DNA from: Chitinophaga rhizosphaerae
GTDB lineage: Bacteria > Bacteroidota > Bacteroidia > Chitinophagales > Chitinophagaceae
Assembly: GCF_003958645.1 (NCBI RefSeq)
Contig: NZ_RXLO01000006.1
Span: 332,344 to 396,343 of the forward strand
DNA length: 64,000 nt
Direction of reading: 5' to 3'
Part shown: positions 25,735 through 33,589 of the stretch, one piece after another
How the letters are laid out: every line of letters begins with the position of its first letter
Position numbering within the stretch: position 1 is the first letter of the stretch
Position numbers and translations under genes: made by a program
Notes under the pieces: model-generated
What the model saw: the letters and a program-made list of their open reading frames with translations, nothing else
Databases searched by the model: none
What the model was told of the DNA's origin: nothing

Positions 25735-26556
25735 ATGAAAAAGATCATTGTTGCCCTTGATGGCCTCAAACTTTCGGAATCCAGCATGCAAACGGCCATA
25801 GCTGTCACCGCCCGGGAAAAAGCCCACCTCGTCGGCGTTTTCCTCGACGATTTCACCCACAACAGCTTTTCCATCGCTAGCGCCATGGAAACCGACGACC
25901 TCGAAGCCCGGATAGCAAAGGATAAACAGATCCGGGACAATGCCGTCAAGGAATTCGAAACCGCCTGCCAGGCCGGCGGCATCAATTTCACCGTTCGCCG
26001 CGATAAATCGTTCGCCCTCCCCGATCTGTTACGGGAAAGCATATACGCCGATCTGCTGATCGTCGGCGCCGACGAAACTTTCACCCGTTTCTCCGAAGCG
26101 GCGCCCACGCGATTTGTCCGCGATTTGCTGTCGGAAGTGCAATGCCCCGTGCTGATAGCGCCACTGAAATGGCAACCCGTGGAGAAAACGGTGATGTTGT
26201 ACGATGGTGCGCCTTCGTCCGTGTTCGCCATCAAAATGTTCTCCGCCATCCTGCCGGAAACGAACAAACTGCCGGCCACCGTGATCACCGTTCGCGGAGA
26301 CGATAACCATCACGTTCCGGAAAACCACCTGATGAAGGAGTTCATGAAAAGGCACAATCCTAACGCCGCGTACGAAGTATTGCAGGGCGATGCGGAAAAC
26401 GCTATCCTCGACCACCTGCTGAAGGCAGACAGCAAAACCCTCGTGGTGCTCGGCGCCTACCAGCGCAGCACCGTGAGCCGCTGGTTCAAGGCCAGCATGG
26501 CCGATCTGCTCATGAAAGCAGTGCCCTGCGCCTTATTCATCGCACATAACAAGTAA
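25735..26556 (+). CDS. Universal stress protein with two UspA domains
   Basis: A 273-residue cytoplasmic protein with two UspA folds in tandem. The first starts KKIIVALDGLKLSESSMQTAI and ends LLIVGADETFTRFSEA; the second has KTVMLYDGAPSSVFAIKMF and TLVVLGAYQRSTVSRWFKASMADLLM, where the Gly and Ser/Thr spacing resembles the nucleotide-binding G-2x-G-9x-G(S/T) signature only in part. The TTG at 25687 is disregarded; ATG 25735 starts exactly at the domain. Bacteroidota members of this type often occur with Crp/Fnr-type regulators of low oxygen or stress, and a REC-Crp protein with its kinase lies convergently 320 bp on. Control by it is inference. Confidence 0.92.
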   Translation: MKKIIVALDGLKLSESSMQTAIAVTAREKAHLVGVFLDDFTHNSFSIASAMETDDLEARIAKDKQIRDNAVKEFETACQAGGINFTVRRDKSFALPDLLRESIYADLLIVGADETFTRFSEAAPTRFVRDLLSEVQCPVLIAPLKWQPVEKTVMLYDGAPSSVFAIKMFSAILPETNKLPATVITVRGDDNHHVPENHLMKEFMKRHNPNAAYEVLQGDAENAILDHLLKADSKTLVVLGAYQRSTVSRWFKASMADLLMKAVPCALFIAHNK

Positions 26557-26558
26557 AA

Positions 26559-26918
26559 ATGAGCCGGGAGAAGAAATTTGAATTATTGCGGATGCTGGAG
26601 TTCCTCAAACAGGAGAACATCCTGCTGAAACAACGGCTGATGGAGGCTTTGCAACTGGACTCGTCGCGCCAGTTCCTGGAACGGGCGGAATCCCTGCAGC
26701 AGCAATTCCTGCAGAACGACCAGGCGCTCGCGCTGATGCACCACGACCTGGTGATGTTGTACCAGAAACATTCGGATGGCAAATCGTATTTGTTGCAACG
26801 GGAAGGGCTGGAATCCGACCTGGGCAAAATGAAAGAAGAAATCGGGCACCTGCGGATGCAGTGCGCAGACCTCCCTAATTCAGGAGGCGCGCCAGCTTCT
26901 TACGGTCTTCCAGGATAA
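26559..26918 (+). CDS. Small coiled-coil protein, unknown function
   Basis: A 119-residue mostly helical protein starting two bases after the universal stress gene stop, so it is very likely in the same transcript. Heptad-like runs (FELLRMLEFLKQENILLKQRLMEALQL and SRQFLERAESLQQQFLQNDQAL) and the segment MHHDLVMLYQKHSDGKSYLLQREGLESDLGKMKEEIGHLR predict a coiled coil. The last 15 codons overlap the end of the convergent REC-Crp gene. I know no named family. It may be a stress-protein partner. Confidence 0.65.
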   Translation: MSREKKFELLRMLEFLKQENILLKQRLMEALQLDSSRQFLERAESLQQQFLQNDQALALMHHDLVMLYQKHSDGKSYLLQREGLESDLGKMKEEIGHLRMQCADLPNSGGAPASYGLPG

Positions 26919-27933
26919 TCTCACCCTCCCGGATGCTGATGAGCTTTTCGTCGCGAAAATCTCCCAGCGTCCGGATGAGGGATTCCTTGGCTACACCGGC
27001 AACGGCGGCCAGGTTATCGCGGCTGATGTCGATGCTGAATTGCATACTTCCGGCCGCGTTATATTTTTTATCCAGCGCCAGCAGCGCGTCGGCCACTTTT
27101 CGGCGCAGGGAGTTGTAAGCGATGCCCAGCAGCTGCTCTTCCTTTTCGGCCATGTTGTTGGCCAGCATCTGGATGAGACGGCGCTGCACGGCGGGGTTGC
27201 TGTTCATAAGCGATTCGAAATCCGCTTTCGGGATCATGGCGATCTCTGCGTCTTCCATCGCTTCGGCGCTGTCCTGGTACAATCCGCCGCTCAGCAGCGG
27301 TGTATATCCGAAGTAATCGCCTTCGTTGTAAAGCCCGGTGATGAGCTCTTTCCCGTTATCGTGCCGCTTGCTGGACTTGACCTTCCCTTTGATAATGTAA
27401 AACAGGTTGGTGGCGTGTTTGCCTTCGGAATACACGGCCTGTTTCTTTTTGAACAGCTGCGTATTACGCTCGTTCTTCAGCGCCTCCAGCTGGTCTCCCC
27501 CTCCGGATACAGACAGCAGCGCCGAAATGGCGCCGGGGCCCTGGGCGATGTCTTCCTTCAGTCTGCTGGCTTTCTGCAGCCGGATTTCGATGGCCTGGAG
27601 CAGTTCCATGGCGTCGAAAGGTTTGGTAATGAAATCGTCTGCCCCCATTTCCATGCCTTTGCGCATATCCGTTCTTTCGGTGCGGGCGGTGAGGAAGATG
27701 AAAGGCGTATGCTGGAGGGCGTTGCGTTTGTGCAGCATGTGCAGCACGCCGTAGCCGTCGAGCACGGGCATGGAAATATCGCAAATGATCAGATCCGGGT
27801 GATGCTCGAAAGTCATCTGCACGCCTTGCATGCCATCGGCTGCGGTCAGCACCTTGTAATTGGCCATGGTGAGGATTTCCGCGGTATTTTCGCGGATGTC
27901 GGCATTGTCTTCGATCAGGAGAATCGTGCTCAT
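26875..27933 (-). CDS. Response regulator fused to Crp/Fnr-type transcription factor
   Basis: A 352-residue protein: receiver domain 1-125 (acid pocket in LLIEDN, phospho-acceptor Asp52 in IICDISMP, Thr/Lys in FIFLTART and DFITKPFDA), a linker, a cyclic-nucleotide-binding-like sensor domain (about 165-280, IKGKVKSSKRHDNGKELITGLYNEGDYFG), and a Crp helix-turn-helix (SRDNLAAVAGVAKESLIRTLGDFRDE). No Fnr-type N-terminal cysteines are seen, so iron-sulphur oxygen sensing is unlikely; phosphorylation by the adjoining kinase should be the switch. The start is ATG 27933, sharing an ATGA with the stop of the kinase; the longer frame to 27996 lies inside it. The end overlaps the convergent coiled-coil gene by 44 bp. 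Confidence 0.93.
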   Translation of the reverse strand: MSTILLIEDNADIRENTAEILTMANYKVLTAADGMQGVQMTFEHHPDLIICDISMPVLDGYGVLHMLHKRNALQHTPFIFLTARTERTDMRKGMEMGADDFITKPFDAMELLQAIEIRLQKASRLKEDIAQGPGAISALLSVSGGGDQLEALKNERNTQLFKKKQAVYSEGKHATNLFYIIKGKVKSSKRHDNGKELITGLYNEGDYFGYTPLLSGGLYQDSAEAMEDAEIAMIPKADFESLMNSNPAVQRRLIQMLANNMAEKEEQLLGIAYNSLRRKVADALLALDKKYNAAGSMQFSIDISRDNLAAVAGVAKESLIRTLGDFRDEKLISIREGEIILEDRKKLARLLN

Positions 27934-29159
27934 ATGTTGGGCGGGATTTGAAAAGTCAAGATAAATTCGGTGCCGTTTCCTACCTCGCTGCGGCATTGGA
28001 TGTTGCCGTCCATCAGTTCGGTATACTTGGCTACGATATGCAGTCCGAGGCCGGTGCCCTGGATGTCCGACACATTGTTGCCGCGGAAGAAGCGTTCGAA
28101 AAGGTGGGCCTGGTCGTCTTCGCTGATGCCGCGGCCCTGGTCGGCCACGCGGATCACCAGTTGCGCCGCTTCCCTTCCGGAAGCAACGGCGATGGCGCTG
28201 CCTTCCGGCGAGAATTTGATGGCGTTGGACAACAGGTTGAGGATGATATGTTTGAGCAGCGCGGGATCGAGTAGCGCTTCCGGATCACCGGTATGCACGT
28301 ACGAAATGCGCTGGTTCTTTTTGTTGAGCTCGAAGAGCTCCTGCACGGTGGCGCCGATGATCGATTCCACGTTAACCGTGGCCGGCCGCACATGGATCCT
28401 TCCTTCCTCGATCTTGCCTACGCTGAGGAAATCATTGAGAATATCGGTCAGGAGGTTGACGGAGGAAACGATCCGCTGGATGTGCTTTTCGCGCTGCGGC
28501 TGTTCCTCTCCCGCCGTATAGCGGGAAATGAGGTAGGAGGAGGAGAGCACGGTGCTGAGGGGCGTCCGGAATTCGTGGGAAGCCATGGAAACGAAGCGGC
28601 TTTTCAGTTCGTTCAAATCCTTTTCCTTCTGCAGGGCCATCCGTAACTCATTGTCTTTCCGCTCGATCTCCTTCATCTGCATTTCCATCTGCTTCACGAG
28701 CTTCGACAACGATTCCGTACGGTCTGCCACCTTCTGCTCCAGTTCCGCGTTCAGTTCGCGAAGTGCGTCTTCCGACTGCTTGCGCAGGGAAATATCGCTC
28801 ACGAAGGCCACCACCATGCGGCCGGTGGGCGCTTCATAAACACCGAGACTGATCTCCACCGGGAATTCCGTCCCGTCTTTCCGCCGCGCGAAAAGATCCA
28901 TTCCCATGCCCATGGGCCGGTTATGGGGATGATGGCTGAAACGGTCGCGATGGCTTTCGTGACGGCCGGCGTACCGGTCTGGAATGAGTTTTTCCACCTT
29001 CTGGCCTTCCAGTTCCTCGGCCGTATATCCGAACTGCCGGAGCAGGAACGGGTTGGACATCACGATATTGCCGGCCGTATCGGCCACCAGTATGCCTAGT
29101 GTCGCATATTTGAATAATACGTCGAATCCGAAATCTGCGTTATTCATAACTTTGCGCAT
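27930..29159 (-). CDS. Soluble PAS-domain sensor histidine kinase
   Basis: A 409-residue kinase with no membrane helix. PAS domain at about 10-130 (GILVADTAGNIVMSNPFLLRQFGY, with a histidine-rich stretch RHESHRDRFSHHPHNRP that recalls FixL-type PAS, though haem binding is not shown), coiled coil 125-185, HisKA with His195 in MASHEFRTPL, HATPase with LNLLSNAIKFSPEGS and DQGRGISEDDQAHLFERFFRG. It ends in an ATGA overlap with the REC-Crp gene and so forms a pair with it. An alternative start lies at 29147. The layout recalls sensor pairs that turn on universal stress proteins under oxygen limitation, but the signal is not known. Confidence 0.92.
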   Translation of the reverse strand: MRKVMNNADFGFDVLFKYATLGILVADTAGNIVMSNPFLLRQFGYTAEELEGQKVEKLIPDRYAGRHESHRDRFSHHPHNRPMGMGMDLFARRKDGTEFPVEISLGVYEAPTGRMVVAFVSDISLRKQSEDALRELNAELEQKVADRTESLSKLVKQMEMQMKEIERKDNELRMALQKEKDLNELKSRFVSMASHEFRTPLSTVLSSSYLISRYTAGEEQPQREKHIQRIVSSVNLLTDILNDFLSVGKIEEGRIHVRPATVNVESIIGATVQELFELNKKNQRISYVHTGDPEALLDPALLKHIILNLLSNAIKFSPEGSAIAVASGREAAQLVIRVADQGRGISEDDQAHLFERFFRGNNVSDIQGTGLGLHIVAKYTELMDGNIQCRSEVGNGTEFILTFQIPPNI

Positions 29160-29234
29160 TGTGACCGAATATTGCGGAACGAATTTACGATATTAATCCG
29201 GCGGGGCGGAATAAAGGATGCATGAATATTGAAA

Positions 29235-30671
29235 TCAGCCGTTTTTGGGCTGGGGTTTCCCGAATCCCCGGCGCGTCATTTCTCCCCAGCTTTTCGACTT
29301 CCGGAAGAAATCGAAATACCCGCGAACGCCCGCCCACACCACGAACGGATGGAATATGAACGGCTCCGTCAATGCCGCCAGCACCAGCTTGAGGATCTCC
29401 TTGCGGCGGCGGTACTGGTTAAAGGTATATACTTCCATGTAAATGGCGAAAACGCTGTTGAGGTACCCGAAAGATACGATGAATATCAAAAACGCGAAGA
29501 ACATGTGCCAGTTGATGAGCCCGAAGAAAGCCAGGAACAAAAACACCACGAACCCCGCGAACTCGATCAGCGGTGCCAGCATTTCGAACAGCAGCCAGTA
29601 GGGATAGCTCAATGCCCCCAGCAGATCGTACCGCGGGTTCAGGAATATTTTCTTGTGAAAGCGCAGCGTTTCGATCGTGCCGCGCGTCCACCGGTTACGC
29701 TGGCGGGTGAGGATGGTCCCGGTTTCGGGAGCTTCCGTCCAGCAAAGCGGATCGGGAATGTAGGTCACTTTATACGGCACGTCCTGCTCATGCATATATC
29801 GCCGCATCCTCACCACCAGCTCCATATCTTCCCCTACCGTATTGGTATTGTAACCGCCGCAGCGGATAGCGATCTCCTTGTCGAACGCGCCGAATGCCCC
29901 GGAGATGAGCAGCAGCCCGTCGAGCCGCGCCCAGGCCATGCGCCCCAGCAAAAATGCGCGGATGTATTCCAGCGCCTGCATGCGGGCCCAATAGTTGTCA
30001 GGAAGATGCACCCGCGTGAGCCGGCCATTGGTGACCTCGCAGGAATTCGCGATGCGGATCACCCCGCCCGACGCGATCACTTTCTTCTCCCCTTCTTCCA
30101 GGAACGGTTTTACCATTTTGAGAATGGCGTCGTGCTCCAGGATACAATCCGCGTCGATGCAAACGATATAATCGTTCGTAGCGATATTGATACCCACGTT
30201 CAGCGCATCCGCCTTTCCGCCGTTCACTTTATCCACCACCACGAGCTTGTTGTAGGCAGGGTGTTTCGTTTTGTAAACGGCCTTCACTTCTTTCGTCGGG
30301 ATGCGGTAGTTGACGAAGAAATCCACTTTTTCCAACTGGTACGCGTCGATGAGCTTCTGGAGGCTATCGTCTTTCGACCCGTCGTTGATGACGACCAGTT
30401 CGAGTTTGTTGTAGTATAGCGACAGCAGCGACCGCACGTTATCCACGATGGTAGCGCCTTCGTTGTACGCCGGCGCCAGGATGCTGACGGTGGGCGCATG
30501 CGGCGACGCGGCCAGCAGGCGGTAGTCGGTGGCTTCGTTCTTATGCAGGTATTCCCGTGTTTCGTTCACGGAATTGATGCCGATAACGATGTACGAGATG
30601 ATGAGGGTGACGGAATATACGAAGATGCCGGTCACCAGCAGGTAAACGAGGATATCGGCCAGTATTTTCAT
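29235..30671 (-). CDS. Processive glycosyltransferase family 2 (PgaC/cellulose synthase-like)
   Basis: A 478-residue inner-membrane enzyme that would polymerise a sugar nucleotide, such as UDP-GlcNAc, into an exported polysaccharide. One N-terminal helix (8-30), a cytosolic GT2 domain with SILAPAYNEGATI, VVINDGSKDD, the DxD motif in VCIDADCI, TVGEDMELVVRMRR (base) and RQRNRWTRG (the QxxRW acceptor motif), then four C-terminal helices. This is the poly-GlcNAc synthase style. The start ATG at 30669-30671 overlaps the stop of the HEAT gene; the longer frame up to 31388 is an artefact across that gene. With the HEAT protein, response regulator and YaiO barrel it forms a likely export locus. Confidence 0.93.
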   Translation of the reverse strand: MKILADILVYLLVTGIFVYSVTLIISYIVIGINSVNETREYLHKNEATDYRLLAASPHAPTVSILAPAYNEGATIVDNVRSLLSLYYNKLELVVINDGSKDDSLQKLIDAYQLEKVDFFVNYRIPTKEVKAVYKTKHPAYNKLVVVDKVNGGKADALNVGINIATNDYIVCIDADCILEHDAILKMVKPFLEEGEKKVIASGGVIRIANSCEVTNGRLTRVHLPDNYWARMQALEYIRAFLLGRMAWARLDGLLLISGAFGAFDKEIAIRCGGYNTNTVGEDMELVVRMRRYMHEQDVPYKVTYIPDPLCWTEAPETGTILTRQRNRWTRGTIETLRFHKKIFLNPRYDLLGALSYPYWLLFEMLAPLIEFAGFVVFLFLAFFGLINWHMFFAFLIFIVSFGYLNSVFAIYMEVYTFNQYRRRKEILKLVLAALTEPFIFHPFVVWAGVRGYFDFFRKSKSWGEMTRRGFGKPQPKNG

Positions 30672-31747
30672 CGTACGGATTCGCTTTGAATGTGAAGCAA
30701 TATTTGCCGGTAGGGTTCCGGCTGGGCCAGGGCTTTGGCGGCGATGATGGCTTCCCCGCCTTTCAGGCAGCGGGAAATGATGCGGGCCGATTGCAGTTGA
30801 ACGGCGGGATCGTCGCTGGCGAGCGTGGTTTCGAGAAACCCGCGCTGCGCGTCGGTTGCCACCTGTTCGAGGCCTTCGAGGATCGCTTTGCGGTTGTGCT
30901 CCGTTTCCGTCGGGTATTGCTCGGCGAGCAGGTTGCCCGCTTCTTCGTCCCCGAAATGTACCAGCGTTTTCACGGCCTGTTCGCGCACATGGGAATTGGG
31001 ATGCCGGAGGCAGCGGATGGTCTCTTCCCTGACTTGCAGCTGCTGGTAGATATCGGCGAGCTTCAGGGCAAATATCACCACGCTGTCGTTCGCCGAACCG
31101 AGCCACTGCGGCAGGCCTTCGAAGTTCCCGGGGTCGAGTGCGTGCAACTGTTCGAGCAGTTTGAGCTGTTGCCAGTTGTTCATGGGCTGGGTGAGGCCGC
31201 CGAGGAACCGGAGCCCGTCGAACCCTTCGAACGCCAGCAGGGCGGTTTGGGCTTCGGCGCGCACGTATGCGTTGCGGTGGTCGGTATGTTTGCCGATGGC
31301 GCCGCCGGCATCCCGCTGCTCCATCATATACAGTTCGTAAATACCGCGGGCCTTGCGGTACCAGAAGCGGCTGGAGAATTTGTCCCACGATGTTTTCCGC
31401 AGCTCCAGCAGTCTGTACAGCTGTATCACATTACGGGAGGCCTGGCCGATGAGGTTCTTTTTGGTATTGATGAGTTGATTGATGGCGAACTCGCGCGCGA
31501 GGCGGTTATGCGGGCGGTCGAGCAGCTCTTCCGGAATTTCGATATCGCTGTTTTCGTTGATCTCTCCCAGCAGGAGGTCTCCCAGCCACTGATCGAAATA
31601 TTCCTGCACGCGCTTCTCCGTCTGGTACCGTTTGCGGCGGCGGCGGAGCACGGCGGCGGTCATGAACAGGACTATGATCATGATCGCCGTAAACAGGACC
31701 GTATATGCATACAGGGTTGCCTCGGGTATGGTGCTCGGTTCCAGCAA
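30668..31747 (-). CDS. Membrane-anchored HEAT-repeat protein
   Basis: A 359-residue protein with one N-terminal membrane helix (about 13-35, AYTVLFTAIMIIVLFMTAAVL, then RRRRKRY) and a helical cytosolic part. HEAT-type repeats are visible: HRNAYVRAEAQTALLAFEGFDGL, HPNSHVREQAVKTLVHFGDEEAGNLL, EHNRKAILEGLEQVATDAQ and DDPAVQLQSARIISRCL. It would act as a scaffold for the glycosyltransferase encoded next (ATGA overlap) or as a regulatory arm. The response-regulator gene lies 17 bp upstream. I recall this three-gene order from other Bacteroidota, but know no experimental work on it. Confidence 0.85.
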   Translation of the reverse strand: MLEPSTIPEATLYAYTVLFTAIMIIVLFMTAAVLRRRRKRYQTEKRVQEYFDQWLGDLLLGEINENSDIEIPEELLDRPHNRLAREFAINQLINTKKNLIGQASRNVIQLYRLLELRKTSWDKFSSRFWYRKARGIYELYMMEQRDAGGAIGKHTDHRNAYVRAEAQTALLAFEGFDGLRFLGGLTQPMNNWQQLKLLEQLHALDPGNFEGLPQWLGSANDSVVIFALKLADIYQQLQVREETIRCLRHPNSHVREQAVKTLVHFGDEEAGNLLAEQYPTETEHNRKAILEGLEQVATDAQRGFLETTLASDDPAVQLQSARIISRCLKGGEAIIAAKALAQPEPYRQILLHIQSESVR

Positions 31748-31764
31748 GATGTTCGGTTTAAGGT

Positions 31765-32124
31765 TTAACGGGACTGAATCAGTTTTTTCACGCGGATCGA
31801 TAATTCCGTCAGGCTGAAAGGCTTGGTCATGTAATCGTCGGCGCCGAGGCGGAAGGCTTCTTCCACGATATTTTCCTGCCCCATGGTCGACAATACGATC
31901 ACTTTGATGGGGCTCCCTTCCTGCTTGATGGCACTTACGATCTCGAGACCGGAAACGGACGGCAGCATAATATCCGTAAGCACGATGTCGGGCTTTTCGG
32001 AGCGGATGCTTTCCAGCGCCTGGTTGCCCTCGGAACAGGATATGATTTCATAGCCGTCTTTTGCCAGTTTTATCTCGATGGTTTTTCGGATGAGGTTATC
32101 ATCTTCCGCAATTAGAATCTTCAT
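31765..32124 (-). CDS. Single-domain response regulator (CheY-like)
   Basis: A 119-residue stand-alone receiver. Acidic pocket LIAEDDN (Glu7/Asp8/Asp9), phospho-acceptor Asp51 in IVLTDIMLP, Ser/Thr in IVLSTMGQ, and conserved Lys in DDYMTKPFSL. There is no output domain, so it must act through a protein partner, probably the HEAT protein or glycosyltransferase in the same operon. The kinase could be the hybrid kinase at 35602, but no direct link can be seen. A palindrome and a -7 element precede it. Confidence 0.93.
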   Translation of the reverse strand: MKILIAEDDNLIRKTIEIKLAKDGYEIISCSEGNQALESIRSEKPDIVLTDIMLPSVSGLEIVSAIKQEGSPIKVIVLSTMGQENIVEEAFRLGADDYMTKPFSLTELSIRVKKLIQSR

Positions 32125-32132
32125 GGAATATA

Positions 32133-32194
32133 CGTGTTAACACGAGTACAAAAATAGATAATATTTCGCTGGTCTGGAAGAAGTTATATCTTTA
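32133..32194. promoter_or_regulatory. Divergent promoters and palindrome between regulator and YaiO-like gene
   Basis: The 100-bp gap carries TATTTTTG on the minus strand (plus 32149-32156), matching the -7 consensus for the response-regulator operon, TATCTTTA at 32187-32194 on the plus strand for the YaiO-like gene, and a perfect 12-bp palindrome CGTGTTAACACG at 32133-32144 in the leader of the leftward operon. The palindrome could bind a dimeric regulator of both directions. Confidence 0.5.
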
Positions 32195-32224
32195 TCAGGC
32201 AATAAAAACCGAACACCGACAAAT

Positions 32225-33448
32225 ATGAGGCATATCCTTCTGACCGTTATCGCCGCCATGATATCGATTGTTGCGTTGGCGCAGGATTCCGATGAGCTCT
32301 TCCAGCTGGCCCGGAAAGCCGCTTTCGACCGGAAAGATTATCCAGAAGCGATCCGTCTTTGCCGCCAGGCCCTCACCCAAAGCCCCGACTACGCCGATAT
32401 CCGTGTTTTCCTCGGACGTATCTACACCTGGAGCGACAAAACCGACAGCGCCCGCGCCGAGTTCCAGTATATCCTCCAGCGTAAACCAGCGTACGAAGAC
32501 GCCTACGTGGCCATCGCCGATCTGGAATACTGGAACGACCGTCCCGCAGAAGCCATGCAGCACATCAATAAAGGACTGGAGTACCATCCCCGGTCCGAGG
32601 AGCTGTTGCTTCGCAAAGCCCGTGTGCTGGGGTTCCAGAAAAACCTGCAGGAAGCCGCCCTTTACGCCAATAAAGTATTGGCCATCAATCCCAATAACGC
32701 CGCCGCCCGATCGCTCCTCAGCGGTATCCGCGACCAGGTGCGCAAAAACAAGCTCGACCTCAGCTACGATTATACGTATTTCGACAAAAGGTTCGATGAC
32801 CCCTGGCATATGCTGAGCCTCGCCTACGGCCGGCAAACCCCGATCGGGTCGGTTTTTGCACGGGTCAATTACGCAAAGAAGTTTGGAGACGACGGCGTGC
32901 AGGGCGAAGTGGAGGCTTATCCCCGCTTCTCCAACACCTTTTATTCTTACGTTGGCGCCGGTTATTCCAACAGTTCCATCTTCCCGAAATACCGTGCCGG
33001 CTTCTCCCTTTACGCCAACCTGCCCAAGAGCTTCGAAGCGGAACTGGGCTTCCGGTACCTGTATTTCAGCAGTTCCACCTGGGTATACACCGCCTCGCTA
33101 GGTAAATACTGGCGCAGCTGGTGGTTCAACTTCCGGACTTACCTCACGCCGGGAGAAGACAACCTTTCCAAATCCTTCAACCTTAACGCACGCTATTATA
33201 CCGCAGGGGCCGACGATTTCTGGCTCTTCGGCATCGGAACGGGGATTTCGCCAGACGACCAGCGAAACAATATCAACTACGAGATCAATAACAGCCTGAT
33301 GTCGTACAAATTGAACCTCGGATGGCAAAAAACCTTCCTCCGCCAGAACATCATCGGCCTTTACGGCACCTGGTATTACGAAGAATTCCGGCCCAGCACC
33401 TATGGCAACCAGATCAACCTGGGCGTGAGCCTCATGCGCCGCTTCTAA
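32225..33448 (+). CDS. YaiO-family outer-membrane beta-barrel protein with TPR domain
   Basis: A 407-residue exported protein. Signal peptide to about residue 20 (ALAQ), TPR-like helices to about 175 (SDELFQLARKAAFDRKDYPEAIRLCRQAL, DYADIRVFLGRIYTWSDKTDSARAEF and two more), then a barrel of about 16 aromatic strands starting KLDLSYDYTYFDK and ending GVSLMRRF with a final Phe. This resembles YaiO and the periplasmic TPR-plus-barrel plan of PgaA-type polysaccharide exporters. Divergent from the glycosyltransferase operon, it would be the outer-membrane exit. A strong terminator follows. Confidence 0.88.
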   Translation: MRHILLTVIAAMISIVALAQDSDELFQLARKAAFDRKDYPEAIRLCRQALTQSPDYADIRVFLGRIYTWSDKTDSARAEFQYILQRKPAYEDAYVAIADLEYWNDRPAEAMQHINKGLEYHPRSEELLLRKARVLGFQKNLQEAALYANKVLAINPNNAAARSLLSGIRDQVRKNKLDLSYDYTYFDKRFDDPWHMLSLAYGRQTPIGSVFARVNYAKKFGDDGVQGEVEAYPRFSNTFYSYVGAGYSNSSIFPKYRAGFSLYANLPKSFEAELGFRYLYFSSSTWVYTASLGKYWRSWWFNFRTYLTPGEDNLSKSFNLNARYYTAGADDFWLFGIGTGISPDDQRNNINYEINNSLMSYKLNLGWQKTFLRQNIIGLYGTWYYEEFRPSTYGNQINLGVSLMRRF

Positions 33449-33518
33449 CCGCATCAAAAATATACCGCGGTGAAAGCTTGCCCCGGACTGGACGACGAAT
33501 CACCGGGAGTCCGAACAT

Positions 33519-33564
33519 ATTAAAACAAGAAGGTGCCTCGGACGAGGCACCTTCTTGTTTTAAT
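33519..33564. terminator. Bidirectional terminator
   Basis: A perfect 22-bp inverted repeat (33519-33540 and 33543-33564) with a two-base loop, A-rich at one end and T-rich at the other, sits between convergent YaiO-like and LtaS-like genes. It can stop transcription from both sides. Confidence 0.92.
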
Positions 33565-33589
33565 GTCGAAAGATTAATCAGTTTTCAAC

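Noticed and set aside
26875..27933. Fnr-type oxygen sensor
   Set aside because: The cluster of N-terminal cysteines needed for an iron-sulphur centre is not there; a receiver domain takes the N-terminal place.
29235..31388. A single 717-codon frame on the minus strand covering the glycosyltransferase and half of the HEAT gene
   Set aside because: The first 239 codons are low-complexity Arg-rich sequence in the wrong frame of the HEAT gene. The glycosyltransferase begins at 30671 with a normal membrane helix.
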